This document shows, in pieces, positions 44,145-57,289 of a DNA stretch of 64,000 nt (position 1 is its first letter; every line of letters starts with the position of its first letter). The position numbers and the translations under genes were made by a program. A model generated the notes under the pieces. It did no database searches. It saw only the letters and a program-made list of their open reading frames with translations, and was not told the DNA's origin. Source of the DNA: Mesostigma viride (taxonomy: Eukaryota > Streptophyta > Mesostigmatophyceae > Mesostigmatales > Mesostigmataceae); NCBI GenBank assembly GCA_009746045.1, contig RPFO01000082.1, forward strand, positions 1,008,677-1,072,676, read 5' to 3'.

Positions 44145-45625
44145 TGATCGGGGTATAGTCCTAGTACAGCCATGCTACGTCCTGGCTATGATGAGATTAC
44201 TTGCCCACGCTCCTAGTGTTATGCCATGCTCACATGGGTCTTATTGCACCCACAGATTGCCGGATCGTTGGCGTGTCCCTTTAGCTAGCGTTCCCGAATG
44301 CAGCTGTGGCATGCCTTAGGCATGAAGGAGACTGGGGGTCTCTGCCCTTTCTCCTGTTGTCCACACACAGGGATTAAAAGCACTTCGGTGCTCCGTGACT
44401 CCCCAACAGGAGCACGTGTTTAATTAATTAATTAAATTAATTAATTAATCGGGGTTAGCTAATGCTCCTTGACTCCCTAATGGGGGCATGAGTTTAATAA
44501 ATGAATTAAGTAGTTAGTTAATTAATCAGGTTGATTCAGATGAGGTCTGTGCTGGTTCCTTGTGGACTGGCCAGCCAGGGAGATATCTTCTTACATGGTC
44601 AGGCCCTTGCCGACCATGTAAGAACCTGTTAGGCGACGCAGTGGCCAACATTGGACATACCGCCATATGTTTGTCTCCGCGGTATGATTTTAGCTGACAT
44701 GCAGAGCACAGACACTGTTGGCGTCATCCGCTCAACCCCTCTTATTCAGACATGGGACCTCGGATGTGTAGGATTAGTAGCGTTGCCCAGGCGGACATTG
44801 TCAAAGACTACGACCCCCCAGTTGTGGGTCCTAGGAAATTTAACAAGCATGATTGTCTCCTTGTTGATAGGCATTAATTAATCCTTGATGATAGGCATTG
44901 CTTGCGTGCAAGATTAGCTCGAGGCCCATATTTTAGACTACTAGCTGAGCTGTGGACATACATGTTGTTATTGACGTCTTGACGGATATTGACGTCTTGG
45001 GGTGACTTCCACTATATCTTCTTTGGGGAATTCAGAGATCCCGGTCCCCCAACATGGACATGAGACTAATTAAAATCAATTAATCAATGTCATGAATAGA
45101 GCGCGTTCATGACGTTCAGTCATGAACAGAGCCCTAACCTTAAACACATAAGAAAACAATTATGGCGGGCCATGTGACTTGGAATGTAAGAAGCTTAGCC
45201 CCCAAACATATTGTTGTCTCACGTAATGAATCACTTGCTGATCAACAAATCGATGGTTATCTCATAGGCACAATGTACCTCTGACCATCATTGCTGGCCC
45301 ATGCATGCATGCACCAATGGCAGCCTACATGACACATACATCGCTTATTTGCCATGTAAAAAATGCGACAAAGTGTCCATATAGGTACTCATAGATTAGC
45401 ACAAATTCCTTAGCACGATGTGGACAACTTTACTTAACGGTGAAAGCCTGTCTCGCCCTTATTGCCTTGAGGGTTCCCGGCGATAGGTCCTGTCTGTTGG
45501 TCGACATTTTTCTTTTGCAGCTGGCCATCGTCGGTAGGTATGAATGATCTCGATGCTAGCAATTACGATGATGATACCCGAGGTAGTCTATACCTGGGAT
45601 CGAGAGCTTCTTCTTGTATGGCAAT
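44145..45625. other. Noncoding stretch with hairpin and dispersed repeat
   Basis: No supported gene. It contains a TTAA-rich run (44419-44450), a perfect 11-bp hairpin (arms CTTACATGGTC at 44591-44601 and its complement, 44612-44622), and a copy of a dispersed repeat (44247-44414). The rest is AT-rich and unremarkable. Confidence 0.6.
44247..44414 (+). repeat. Dispersed repeat, copy 1
   Basis: About 165 bp, clearly related to 47978-48136: shared CACCCACAG, GCAGCTGTGGC, TGCCTT..GGCATGA, CAGGGA and AAAGCACT blocks in the same order. Both copies are followed by an AT-rich (TTAATT/TTTAAT) tail, which suggests a short retroposed element. Confidence 0.6.
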
Positions 45626-46160
45626 GCCGGCAGGGCGATGACGGTGACGGCCGTCACCGTCATCGCTCTCGACGGGCGTGATGAAAAGTACCTGGTTGAT
45701 AGGCGGCAGCTATTCACAATATAGGCCGTTTTTTATTACTCCGAATAAAGAGTTAAGAGGTTGGCCCTCGGCAGGGCGATGACGGGGCGCTGACGGGGCG
45801 ATGACGGGGCGATGACGGGGCGTTCACGCGCGTGATTAATAGAACCTGTTTGATAGGCAGCGGCTATTGGTAATATACTTTGTTGATTAAGAGAAGAGTT
45901 TAGATGTTGGCCCGTCGAGGGCGATGACGGTGACGAGCGTCACCGTCATCGCCCTCGACGGGCGTGATGAAAAGCCCATGTTTTATATGCGGTAGCTATT
46001 GGTAGTCCGTAGTATATAGGTCGTTGACTATCACTCCGAATAAAGAGTTAACAGGTTAAGGCCCTCGGCCGGGCGATGACGGGGCGATGACGGGGCGTTG
46101 ACGCTCGTGATGAATAGGACCTGTTTGATAGGCGGCGGCTATTGCTAATATATAGGTCGG
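45626..46160 (+). repeat. Four imperfect ~145-bp tandem units with palindromic GATGACGG segments
   Basis: Each unit has a GATGACGGGGC/GATGACGGTGACG segment, then GTGATGAA...CTGTTTGATAGGCGG, then CCGAATAAAGAGTTAA. Unit 1 contains a perfect 32-bp palindrome (45635-45666). Unit 3 contains 25-bp arms with a 2-nt spacer (45911-45962). Units 2 and 4 have direct GATGACGGGGC repeats there instead. Confidence 0.8.
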
Positions 46161-46162
46161 AT

Positions 46163-46457
46163 ATTTGTGTACCACCCCCCTCCTTCCCGCGGCAGGTACG
46201 CAGCGACCCGCTGTTGTCCTGGCTGCAATTGTGTATCACTTGTACGGTATTTGTGTATCACTTGTACGGTATTTGTGTATCACTTGTCCTCCTTCCCGCG
46301 GCAGGTACGCAGCGACCCGCTGTTGTCCTGGCTGCAATTGTGTATCACTTGTACGGTATTTGTGTATCACTTGTACGGTATTTGTGTATCACTTGTCCTC
46401 CTTCCCACGGCAGGTACGCAGCGACCCGCTGTTGTCCTGGCTGCAATTGTGTATCAC
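46163..46457 (+). repeat. 109-bp tandem repeat, left part
   Basis: Units contain CGCAGCGACCCGCTGTTGTC followed by two or three copies of TTGTGTATCACTTGTACGGTA. About 2.7 units are present. The array resumes in the same orientation at 55088, on the other side of the 8.6-kb element. Confidence 0.85.
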
Positions 46458-46684
46458 GGAAGCGCATAATTTGGCTCTGATGACACAAACTCTAGTGCGG
46501 GGGTGAGTGCGGGGTTCCGGGACACCACCGCACTAAGTCCGACGCGCCTGCCCAGGCCACGCCGCGCCGGACCGGCACACGAGTTACGCGGGAAAAAAGG
46601 GCCTGCCGCGCCAATTACTGTAGGACTTGGCTAATTTCTTTGTTGACTACAAGCGCAGTCAAGGATGCAATTGGCATCATTGCA

Positions 46685-47074
46685 TTATTTTTGCCAAGGT
46701 GCTGGCAATTTACGCTTGAAGGTGGCAAAAATCTGGTTTCTTTGTGATGCAGTAGTGACTATTGCCTGGCAATTGCGCAGCCGGGAAGTTGGGCGACGAG
46801 AATGCCATGGTTGTTCTAAAGTATAATCATCGGACCCTAATTTGTCTAAAGTAGGAGACAAACAGTCTTTGACGTCCCTGGGATCCATAGCAATAAAAAT
46901 TCTGCTTTCTCTACTCGCAGTAATGTCGGCACACTTAGTTTCCTCTTCGAATCGATCTTTTGTCTGGCAATCTTTCCCTCTCTCGTTTTTTTCTCCCTCC
47001 CTCCCTCCCTTGCTCGCTCCCTCCCTCCGTCTCATGCGTTCCTCCAACGTCCCGTCCTGTCTTCTTCCCCCCAC
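46685..47074 (-). CDS. Hypothetical protein next to the left TIR of the 8.6-kb element
   Basis: A 129-aa minus-strand frame ending 18 bp from the TIR. The first 40 residues are purine-tract derived (Arg/Gly/Glu). The later part (DPRDVKDCLSPTLDKLGSDD...) has a balanced composition typical of real protein and ends FKRKLPAPWQK. It could be the last exon of a gene read toward the left TIR. No domain is recognised. Confidence 0.3.
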   Translation of the reverse strand: MGGRRQDGTLEERMRRREGASKGGREGEKNERGKDCQTKDRFEEETKCADITASRESRIFIAMDPRDVKDCLSPTLDKLGSDDYTLEQPWHSRRPTSRLRNCQAIVTTASQRNQIFATFKRKLPAPWQK

Positions 47075-49182
47075 CCTGCCTTCTCTCGTTAGCTTCCGAG
47101 CTTTTTATGCATTGCCTCTCCATACCTCGCTACCAAGTTTCCAAGTAGACCTTGAAGAGATATACCGGGAAATGCGTGTGGACGCGGTCATCGTGCGCGC
47201 CTTTCTCTTCTGATTTTCTGCGTAAAGCTTGGTAGCACACCTTGTCGGCCCTCGCGGAACTGTCAGCCCGTATCTGGGAACTGGACCACATGTATCTGTT
47301 ACAGTATCTTGCTTATTTTGCGTAGGTTGCTAGTGTTGCTGTATCCTTCAAGTTTAGTGTTGCAGAGTGTGACTGACCACTGTATCATTTGGTGATGGGT
47401 TTGTTGAATGCTGGGTTTGTTCTTGTATGAGTGTTTGTATAGGGATCCTTGTGTCCTAAAGTAGAAAGCTTGTCGTTGATACTGCTTCTTCTTTTTTTGG
47501 AGTAGCCCTTGGGACATGCAGGCAAGGATGGCATTACAAATATCAATGAAATACAGTACCAAGCTTTTTACCACTGACGTGCATTGTAAAATAGGTGCAG
47601 GCAACTGCCGTGCACATGCCGTGCCTGAAAATTGTTGAGCCCATGGTGAGCTTTTTTGCTTATTTGGTAATTACAGCGTCAATACGTTGTCTAATGTCAA
47701 CCAACGTGGATCGACCTGGGCTGAGGTTGTCAGTGTGTGCGTAAATGTAAAGCACACATGTATGGCTCGCATGTTTGGGAGCCGATCCTAGCCGAATCAC
47801 ACTTTGTTGGCACCCATGCCTGCAGCTAGTGGGGTCTTTGTGGCTAGGTACCTTGGGACAGTGTTGGGGTTGGCTAGCTAGACTACGTGCAAGATGATTC
47901 CACCACTGGCCATCAGTGGCTCGGTCCTTAAGTAGAGCAGCCAACATACCAGCATACTCGCGCATATTTCAGCTTTAGCACACCCACAGTTTGCCATAGT
48001 CCAACGAGCGTTGAACGCAGCTGTGGCCTGCCTTCGGGCATGAGTGAGGACGCAGGTGTCTTTGCCCCTTTCCCACTGTGCAACTTACAGGGACTGGAAA
48101 GCACTCTAGGTGCTACATGCCCACCCCACCGAGGCATGCTATAATTTATTTAATTTAATTTTAGAGCAGGAAACATGTTCCTGTCATCCATGAGATAGCG
48201 GCCATTGGCATTGTGAGGATGGATGCACGTCAGATCATATAGTAAGAATTTGGACAATCAAGAATGTGTTTGACGCTCTTTCAACCCAAATTAAGGTTTG
48301 ACTGATAATTTGGTCGGGGCTCATTGCTCAACCATTCCAATGGGGATGTATGCTCGTTGACGCAGTCAATCATGACATCTTATGATTATTACTTACGGCA
48401 ACGTGACGTGTGGATCCGCCAATAAATTAGCTATCAAGGTCAACCAGCATCGGTATGCATTATTAAATCAGCAGACGCATGCATGTGTTGAATGTTAGCA
48501 ACGCATACCTTGTGTTGGCCGGCCACCTGCAACTTTACTTACTACTGCAACTTTATTACTGACCAGGTAGATGTTGAAGAACCTCACAATCATCCAGTTG
48601 TCGCATGGATCCTAGCTAGCCCACGAGGAAAATTTTCAAGGTGCCCAGTTTTATAGCAGTATGCATATAAGACACATGATACTGCACCACTGCGGCTAGC
48701 TTATGACTGTCCCCATCCCCCCTTCCCCATTCCATCAGGAAATATGCTGACGCTGTCTACGTGTTTATTAATTTATTCATTCATGACTGTGTAACATGGC
48801 CAACGTGAAGGCAGGCCTTTATGATAATGGGCCCTTCAACTCGAGAGCTCCATCCATTGCAGCCCTTGGGCATTTGCAGCTGCCAGCTGATAATGCTCCA
48901 ATATGAGGGTAGTCTTGGAATCTTCATGCCGAAAGCTCGGTCACCACCTCCTGCATTAAGAGCAAATAGACAAGCACTGAGTTTAGAACCCTGGACTCAA
49001 CCACACACAAACAATGATTCGTGACAAGCTATGGATGAAAAACTTCAGGAATCTCTTTTTCTATTTGCGTACATATGGGCATTACATGCACATGCACAAC
49101 CACAATACAATAACGGGGGAGAAAAAGGGAAAAGGAAGCCCAGCAGAGAGAGACGCAGTGAGAGGGAGTTCGTTAGGTTGGC
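47075..49182. other. Noncoding stretch in the 8.6-kb element
   Basis: No supported gene. It includes dispersed repeat copy 2 (47978-48136) and AT-rich sequence after it. Short open frames here have no family resemblance. Confidence 0.5.
47978..48136 (+). repeat. Dispersed repeat, copy 2
   Basis: Diverged partner of 44247-44414 in the same orientation, followed by TTTATTTAATTTAATTTT. It lies inside the 8.6-kb element, whereas copy 1 lies outside it. Confidence 0.6.
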
Positions 49183-50578
49183 AGTCGGGCAGTCGGGCAG
49201 TTGGGCAGTCGGGCAGTCGGGCAGTCGGGAAGTCGGGCAGTCGGGCAGTCGGGCAGTCGGGCAGTCGGGCAGTCGGGCAGTCGGGCAGTCGGGCAGTCGG
49301 GCAGTCGGGCAGTCGGGCAGTCGGGCAGTCGGGCAGTCGGGCAGTCGGGCAGTCGGGCAGTCGGGCAGTCGGGCAGTCGGGCAGTCGGGCAGTCGGGCAG
49401 TCGGGCAGTCGGGCAGTCGGGCAGTCGGGCAGTCGGACAGTCGGGCAGTCCGGCAGTCGGGCAGTCGGGCAGCCCGGCAGTCGGGCAGTCGGGCAGTCGG
49501 GCAGTCGGGCAGTCGGGCAGTCGGGCAGTCGGGCAGTCGGGCAGTCGGGCAGTCGGGCAGTCGGGCAGTCGGGCAGTCGGGCAGTCGGGCAGTCGGGCAG
49601 TCGGGCAGTCGGGCAGTCGGGCAGTCGGGCAGTCGGGCAGTCGGGCAGTCGGACAGTCGGGCAGTCCGGCAGTCGGGCAGTCGGGCAGCCCGGCAGTCGG
49701 GCAGTCGGGCAGTCCGGCAGTCGGGCAGTCGGGCAGTCCGGCAGTCGGGCAGTCGGGCAGTCGGGCAGTCGGGCAGTCGGGAAGTCGGGCAGTCGGGAAG
49801 TCGGGCAGTCGGGCAGTCGGGCAGTCGGACAGTCGGGCAGTCGGGCAGTCGGGCAGTCGGGCAGTCGGGCAGTCGGGAAGTCGGGCAGTTGGCAGTCGGG
49901 CAGTCGGGCAGTCGGGCAGTCGGACAGTCGGGCAGTCGGGCAGTCGGGCAGTCGGGCAGTCGGGCAGTCGGGCAGTCGGGCAGTCGGGCAGTCGGGCAGT
50001 CGGACAGTCGGGCAGTCGGGCAGTCGGGCAGTCGGGCAGTCGGGCAGTCGGGCAGTCGGACAGTCGGGCAGTCCGGCAGTCGGGCAGTCGGGCAGCCCGG
50101 CAGTCGGGCAGTCGGGCAGTCCGGCAGTCGGGCAGTCGGGCAGTCCGGCAGTCGGGCAGTCGGGCAGTCGGGCAGTCGGGCAGTCGGGAAGTCGGGCAGT
50201 CGGGAAGTCGGGCAGTCGGGCAGTCGGGCAGTCGGACAGTCGGGCAGTCGGGCAGTCGGGCAGTCGGGCAGTCGGGCAGTCGGGAAGTCGGGCAGTTGGG
50301 CAGTCGGGCAGTCGGGCAGTCGGGCAGTCGGACAGTCGGGCAGTCGGGCAGTCGGGCAGTCGGGCAGTCGGGCAGTCGGGCAGTCGGGCAGTCGGGCAGT
50401 CGGGCAGTCGGACAGTCGGGCAGTCGGGCAGTCGGGCAGTCGGGCAGTCGGGCAGTCGGGCAGTCGGGCAGTCGGGCAGTTGGGCAGTCGGGCAGTCGGG
50501 CAGTCGGGCAGTCGGGCAGTCGGGCAGTCGGACAGTCGGGCAGTCGGGCCGTCGGGCCGTCGGGCAGTCGGGCAGTCG

Positions 50579-50670
<92 letters not shown>

Positions 50671-51906
50671 TGAATCGCTGTCCGGATCATCCTCCTGCAC
50701 TTCTTGTCCGGCAGCTAATGTTGATGATGCACCCCGCGGGGCGGAGGGCACCGCAGCCGGGGCGCATGGCACGGCAGCCGGGGCGGAGGGCACGGCAGCC
50801 GGGGCGCAGGGCACGGCAGCCGGGGCGCAGGGCACGGCAGCCGGGGCGCAGGGCACGGCAGCCGGGGCGCAGGGCACGGCAGCCGGGGCGGAGGGCACCG
50901 CAGCCGGGGCGGAGGGCACCGCAGCCGGGGCGGAGGGCACCGCAGCCGGGGCGCAGGGCACGGCAGCCGGGGCGGAGGGCACGGCAGCCGGGGCGCAGGG
51001 CACGGCAGCCGGGGCGCAGGGCACGGCAGCCGGGGCGCAGGGCACGGCAGCCGGGGCGGAGGGCACAGCAGCCGGGGCGGAGGGCACAGCAGCCGGGGCG
51101 CAGGGCACCGCAGCCAGGGCGGAGGGCACAGCAGCCGGGGCGCAGGGCACGGCAGCCGGGGCGGAGGGCGCCGCAGCCGGGGCGGAGGGCACCGCAGCCG
51201 GGGCGGAGGGCACCGCAGCCGGGGCGGAGGGCACGGCAGGCGGGGCGCAGGGCACGGCAGCCGGGGCGGAGGGCACGGCAGCCGGGGCGCATGGCACGGC
51301 AGCCGGGGCGCAGGGCACGGCAGCCGGGGCGGAGGGCACGGCAGCCGGGGCGCAGGGCACGGCAGCCGGGGCGGAGGGCACGGCAGCCGGGGCGCAGGGC
51401 ACGGCAGCCGGGGCGGAGGGCACCGCAGCCGGGGCAGAGGGCACGGCAGCCGGGGCGGCATCCAGTGGGGCGTCCGAAGGCGGGGCGCAAGCTTTTGATG
51501 TCTTTTGTGCATTGCTCTCGTTTCGTCTACAACGAGGCTTGCAGTTTGCCCTTTCGCCCTCGCCGCTCAAATAGTCAGCGGTTCTGTTGGTTGGTAAGCT
51601 AGATCGCAAAAGGACCCTTTGCTTTGGACCTTTATCGCAAAACACCAACACCCAGTTGAGGTCGTGAAAATTTAGGGGCCCATTCTTGAGCTCTTGCTTG
51701 TTGGCTTTGTCGAGCGCCTGATTAGCGAGCTTGGGGGTCTCATATATTTGACCGCAGTCAACATTGGGGTAAGGCTTCAGGGCGTCAATAAATTGGTTAA
51801 TCTCCGTAGTGCTCAAGGTGCTGCTCGATATTGAAACGCCACAAACACGGAATACAGCAAAGTACAAAGCATTCATGTAAGACAATGCGGGACAAATGGG
51901 TAACAA
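49045..51906 (-). CDS. Candidate protein or exon running into Ala/Pro repeats
   Basis: Only the first 150 residues (51457-51906) are nonrepetitive. They contain [17 protein letters not shown] and [17 protein letters not shown] segments with normal composition, then a Cys/Arg/Asn-rich linker. The frame then enters the 21-bp repeat as an in-phase PAAVPCA heptad of about 240 residues, and passes through the GTGC and octamer arrays. The real end is unknown; the last two arrays are open in every frame and carry no weight. The N-terminal part may start at an acceptor (CGAGCAG) near 51825. No family is recognised. Confidence 0.25.
49182..50577. repeat. 8-bp GGGCAGTC minisatellite (about 174 copies)
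   Basis: Near-perfect tandem octamer with scattered single-base variants (GGACAGTC, GGAAGTC, CCGGCAGTC). A variant-bearing block at about 49,639-49,890 recurs at about 50,059-50,310, so it has also grown by segment duplication. Frames on both strands are open only because the octamer has no stop. Confidence 0.97.
50578..50671. repeat. (GTGC)n microsatellite
   Basis: About 23 tetranucleotide copies that directly join the octamer array on its right. Alternating purine-pyrimidine, hence Z-DNA prone. Confidence 0.95.
50738..51456. repeat. 21-bp GC-rich minisatellite (about 34 copies)
   Basis: Units read GGGGCGGAGGGCAC then GGCAGCC, with G/C and A/C variants. On minus the 21-bp period preserves one frame, giving a [14 protein letters not shown] heptapeptide repeat, in phase with the nonrepetitive frame that precedes it. 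Confidence 0.95.
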
Positions 51907-53667
51907 ATGGGGAGAGTTATATTAATGAAAAGAGACAACGAACTTGGAAGCATGGCACGCCGAGCCCCCGAGTAAGGTTAAACATTTAGCCACCACGCAT
52001 TGGGCTTGCCATGAACACCCCATGGAGCGCTATGCTAAGGTTTTCTTGCGACCCCATGTTGTGTGTGGCTTGTCAGTAATGTGCTAGTAGGAAAGGACAA
52101 GCCACGAGGTTAAGATAAGATTACGCCCGGCATAGGGCTGCCAAACGGGCTCATCTACCATAAACGCTGCAATAAGGCTTCTGTAGAATAAAAATCTATT
52201 TCCAAGCAAAACCATACCGTAAACCAAAACTAGCAGGCCATAAAGACCAATCACAGGCCAATCAACAAAACCCAAAGAACATTCAGCCAAAAGAGTTACA
52301 TTATGCACTACTACAATATTTGATATGGCCTTGGTGAACACCATGAAAGCTAAGGCAACTAAGAGACTGTGCTTGATAAACGACGCAAATCAGAAAAAGG
52401 TTGTTCAATGTATTGATGACATGTAGAGTAAAAACAACACGCGCATACCCAAGCGTACCTTTTCTTGGAGCGTACAGCATCCGCGCACCCCGTGCAGTAT
52501 AAATGAGAGCCAACGAATTGAAGTGGTTCAAGGCCGGCCACAAGTGGATTGTCCGGATGGGTGCCCGTGTTGTCACAGCAGCGCCTCCCAGAAATACCTC
52601 TGCGAGCACACTTGTAGGAGGCCTTCCTTTTCCTGGTTGCCTTGTTTGTGCCTTCACAACTGGGCACTGGTGTTGGATTTTGTCTTGAACTTCCCTGTTT
52701 TGGGTCAGCAACATAAGAAATTAAACACGATGTTCAGAAACTAATTACAAGTTACAACATAGTCATGGATTTGGTGGGTGCAATTAGCTGGGGACGCCAT
52801 AAACATAAGTTGCCATTATGAAGCTCACTAACTGCCTTATATGCAAATAACTCCATTATCATGGAAAGATGCTTACAACAAGAACATTCCAGACCATGTC
52901 GCTACCAAGCATGAGCGAGTTCGAACGGGAAAATGAGATAACGACATGGAAGGGCAACGTACGTTGGAAAACGGTTGTCCGCCGTGCTGACCAATCGGTG
53001 CCGGCGCTGCCGCAGGTGGAGGTGCTCCAACATGGGAAGGTGGCGGAGAAAGTGGCGGAGAAGGTGGCGGAGAAGGTGGCGGTGGCGGTGGCGGTGGCGG
53101 TGGCGGTGGCGGTGGCGGTGGCGGTGGCGGTGGGGGTGGCGGGGAAGCAGAGAAAGATAATACGTGAGAGTACGTAATACGCAAGAGTACGCGTATCCGT
53201 AGGCATACGTTTAACATCCGTACGGCAAAGCTGCGTATGATGTATAGTCTGCGTACGAAACGTATCATATGCCACACTATTTCCCTTTGCGGGGAAGGTG
53301 GCGGGGGAGGGGGAGGGATGCTTTCCCCGCGCTGTGAGGAAGGATGCTTGCGTTGCCGCACCGCTTTACGCCGAGCGAGAAGGCGGCGAACAATACCGCG
53401 ATGCCTGGGTCGCCGAACTGACTGCCGTTTTGGAGCGATGCATTGTGCCTTGTGCCAAATGCAGACATGGACATAAGGAGAGCACCTCGGCATATCCCTG
53501 CTCAGCAACGCGCAAAAGGAAAAAGGGCAGCGAAGAAAGAAGTTATGAACTACCTCGATCGCACCTCAAAATGGCCAAGCAAGTCTAGGCATAGCTGCAT
53601 GGGGCTGCCAATATAACTCCAAAAATAAACCCTAACTTAAGAATAGCTTCCGCTAGATCCCAATAGG
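51907..53667. other. Region with candidate minus-strand exon and GGN repeats
   Basis: A possible minus exon at 52459-52694 is bounded by CCCAAAACAG (acceptor) and AAAAG/GTACGC (donor) and encodes a Cys/Lys/Arg-rich stretch. A hydrophobic minus frame (52084-52344, four likely membrane segments) has no clear splice context. At 53039-53143 is a GTGGCGGAGAAG/GGTGGC hexamer run. Weak plus-strand frames flank it. None is assigned. Confidence 0.3.
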
Positions 53668-54513
53668 CTAGGCCCACCGCGTGCCGCACGTGGCGCCAAG
53701 AAGTATCTGAAACAACTCATCATTGTGTATTCCGCTGGAAACTGAAAGAGGAGCATTCAGTGCATTAGTCGTTTTAGGGTAGCATGGATTCCTTACCTCA
53801 GACCAACATGTAGTGCCAATAACGCCAAGGTGATCCACCATGTGGATGCATGAAGATCTGCACCACATTGCCGCGTGACAAGGTATGAACATACCAACAA
53901 AGTTGCAGAGCAAGCCGTTCTCAGGAGGGCTATTACCCAACCATAAAGCCCCATGGCATAACGCTTCCATCTCGTGCAAAAGGACAACTATGACCTAGAA
54001 ATTCAGAAAATATATTCTTAGTCTTTCCCTCTACTCCTTGCTTACCTGGGTTGATGGGCGCGACAACTGAAAACTTCGCAGGCACCCGCGCGCGCTCTTG
54101 CACCGCCACATGCCCTACATGGATAACCACCAACCAAACATGAAAAAAGGGTATAACTAGAAGGATTAAGGAAAGAGGAAATGCATTTAATTCATATAGT
54201 TAATATCGCCATGAAATTGTATGTTGAAGTAATAATGGGCCGAAATATGCACATCGGGAACACGTCCCATTAATGCACATGCGAAGCTAATGTCAGGACA
54301 ACGCATCATTAACAAGGGGGGGTCCGCATGCGCAAGACGAAGCAAGTACAGTTAATATGATGTGCCATTTGGACAGAAACTGGAATAAGGGCTTAACGCC
54401 TTACCTAAGGCACAGACCCACACGATGCCGCTGACCGCTAGAAAAATTGCGAGGATGGCCACCAGCACACCCTGTCTGGTGCTGGTCAAGCAGCAAAGGC
54501 AGGGCCGGGCCAT
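53668..54513 (-). CDS. Candidate five-exon gene for a small membrane protein
   Basis: A minus-strand model with all GT-AG introns and a continuous 132-codon frame. Exons (plus coordinates) are 54405-54513, 54046-54114, 53895-53987, 53797-53857 and 53668-53734. Donors are GTAAGG, GTAAGC, GTATGT and GTAAGG. Exon 1 starts MARPCLCC and has a strong hydrophobic helix (GVLVAILAIFLAVSGIVWV), a likely signal anchor with cysteines at its cytosolic side. Exon 4 has a second hydrophobic stretch (WWITLALLALHVGL). The protein ends in a short hydrophilic tail and TAG. The third acceptor (CATAG) was chosen over TTTCTAG 7 bp upstream because only it keeps the frame, and the third intron is only 37 nt; both lower confidence. 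No family is known to me. Confidence 0.35.
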
Positions 54514-54871
54514 GAAAGCTGGAGGTCACGAGCACTTTGTTGCAGTGGATGTAAACGACCCCCCTGTTTGGAGCACAAAAGGCGAGAAGCAAATTAAAAA
54601 CGGAAAGCGCCAGTCATACACCGCGCAGCTCGCGAGAATTCCAGGAACCAGTTTTTGTGTGATATTCGCATTTAGATGTCGTGCATAACCATTCCTTTAT
54701 TATCGCACACACCAGTAAACAGTACAAGGATTTGCGTCAACCCAGCTAAATGCCGAGGGTGCCACGGACGTGTATGCCAGCGAGCTCGAGTCTGGCGAGC
54801 AATCACTCAAACATGTCCACTGTCCCTAAGCCGAGCATCACCCTAACATGTCCGCCATTGCTACGTTTTAT
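54514..54871. other. Noncoding stretch before the right TIR of the 8.6-kb element
   Basis: Presumed upstream region of the candidate minus-strand gene. No clear motif was seen. Confidence 0.4.
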
Positions 54872-55081
54872 CATCCTTGACTGCGCTTGTAGTCAACAAA
54901 GAAATTAGCCAAGTCCTACAGTAATTGGCGCGGCAGGCCCTTTTTTCCCGCGTAACTCGTGTGCCGGTCCGGCGCGGCGTGGCCTGGGCAGGCGCGTCGG
55001 ACTTAGTGCGGTGGTGTCCCGGAACCCCGCACTCACCCCCGCACTAGAGTTTGTGTCATCAGAGCCAAATTATGCGCTTCC

Positions 55082-55405
55082 GCTTTTTTCACTTGTACGG
55101 TATTTGTGTATCACTTGTCCTCCTTCCCACGGCAGGTACGCAGCGACCCGCTGTTGTCCTGGCTGCAATTGTGTATCACTTGTACGGTATTTGTGTATCA
55201 CTTGTACGGTATTTGTGTATCACTTGTCCTCCTTCCCACGGCAGGTACGCAGCGACCCGCTGTTGTCCTGGCTGCAATTGTGTATCACTTGTACGGTATT
55301 TGTGTACCACCCCCCTCCTTCCCACGGCAGGTACGCAGCGCCCGGCTGTTGTCCTGGCTGCAGTTGTGTACCACCTGTACGGTATTTGTGTACCACCACC
55401 CTCCA
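55082..55405 (+). repeat. 109-bp tandem repeat, right part
   Basis: Continuation of 46163-46457 in the same orientation, about three units, the last diverged (GTGTACCACCACCC). The first few bases (GCTTTTTT) are transposon-end or filler sequence. Confidence 0.85.

Positions 55406-57289
<1,884 letters not shown>

Larger units (their letters stand above)
46458..55081. mobile_element. 8.6-kb element with 210-bp terminal inverted repeats
   Basis: TIRs at 46458-46667 and 54872-55081 match base for base as far as I can read. The 109-bp tandem array lies on both sides in the same orientation, which identifies the segment as an insertion. The right end has an extra GCTTTTTT between TIR and array, so the exact ends and target duplication are unclear (TCAC is a candidate). 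The interior holds candidate minus-strand genes and three adjacent satellites. No transposase is recognised. Confidence 0.7.

Noticed and set aside
42757-44173. 450-codon Ile-His-Pro-Ser or Met-Asp-Gly-Trp proteins
   Set aside because: Direct consequence of the CCAT tetranucleotide run; open in several frames on both strands.
49014-51602. 860-codon GQSGSRAV repeat protein on plus
   Set aside because: The octamer repeat is open in all frames on both strands. It has no nonrepetitive part with coding character on plus, and the frame needs both satellites.
51900-52720. Hydrophobic minus-strand frame 52084-52344 as a multi-span membrane protein
   Set aside because: AT-rich noncoding sequence often gives such frames. 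There is no start context, splice signals or homologue in view.
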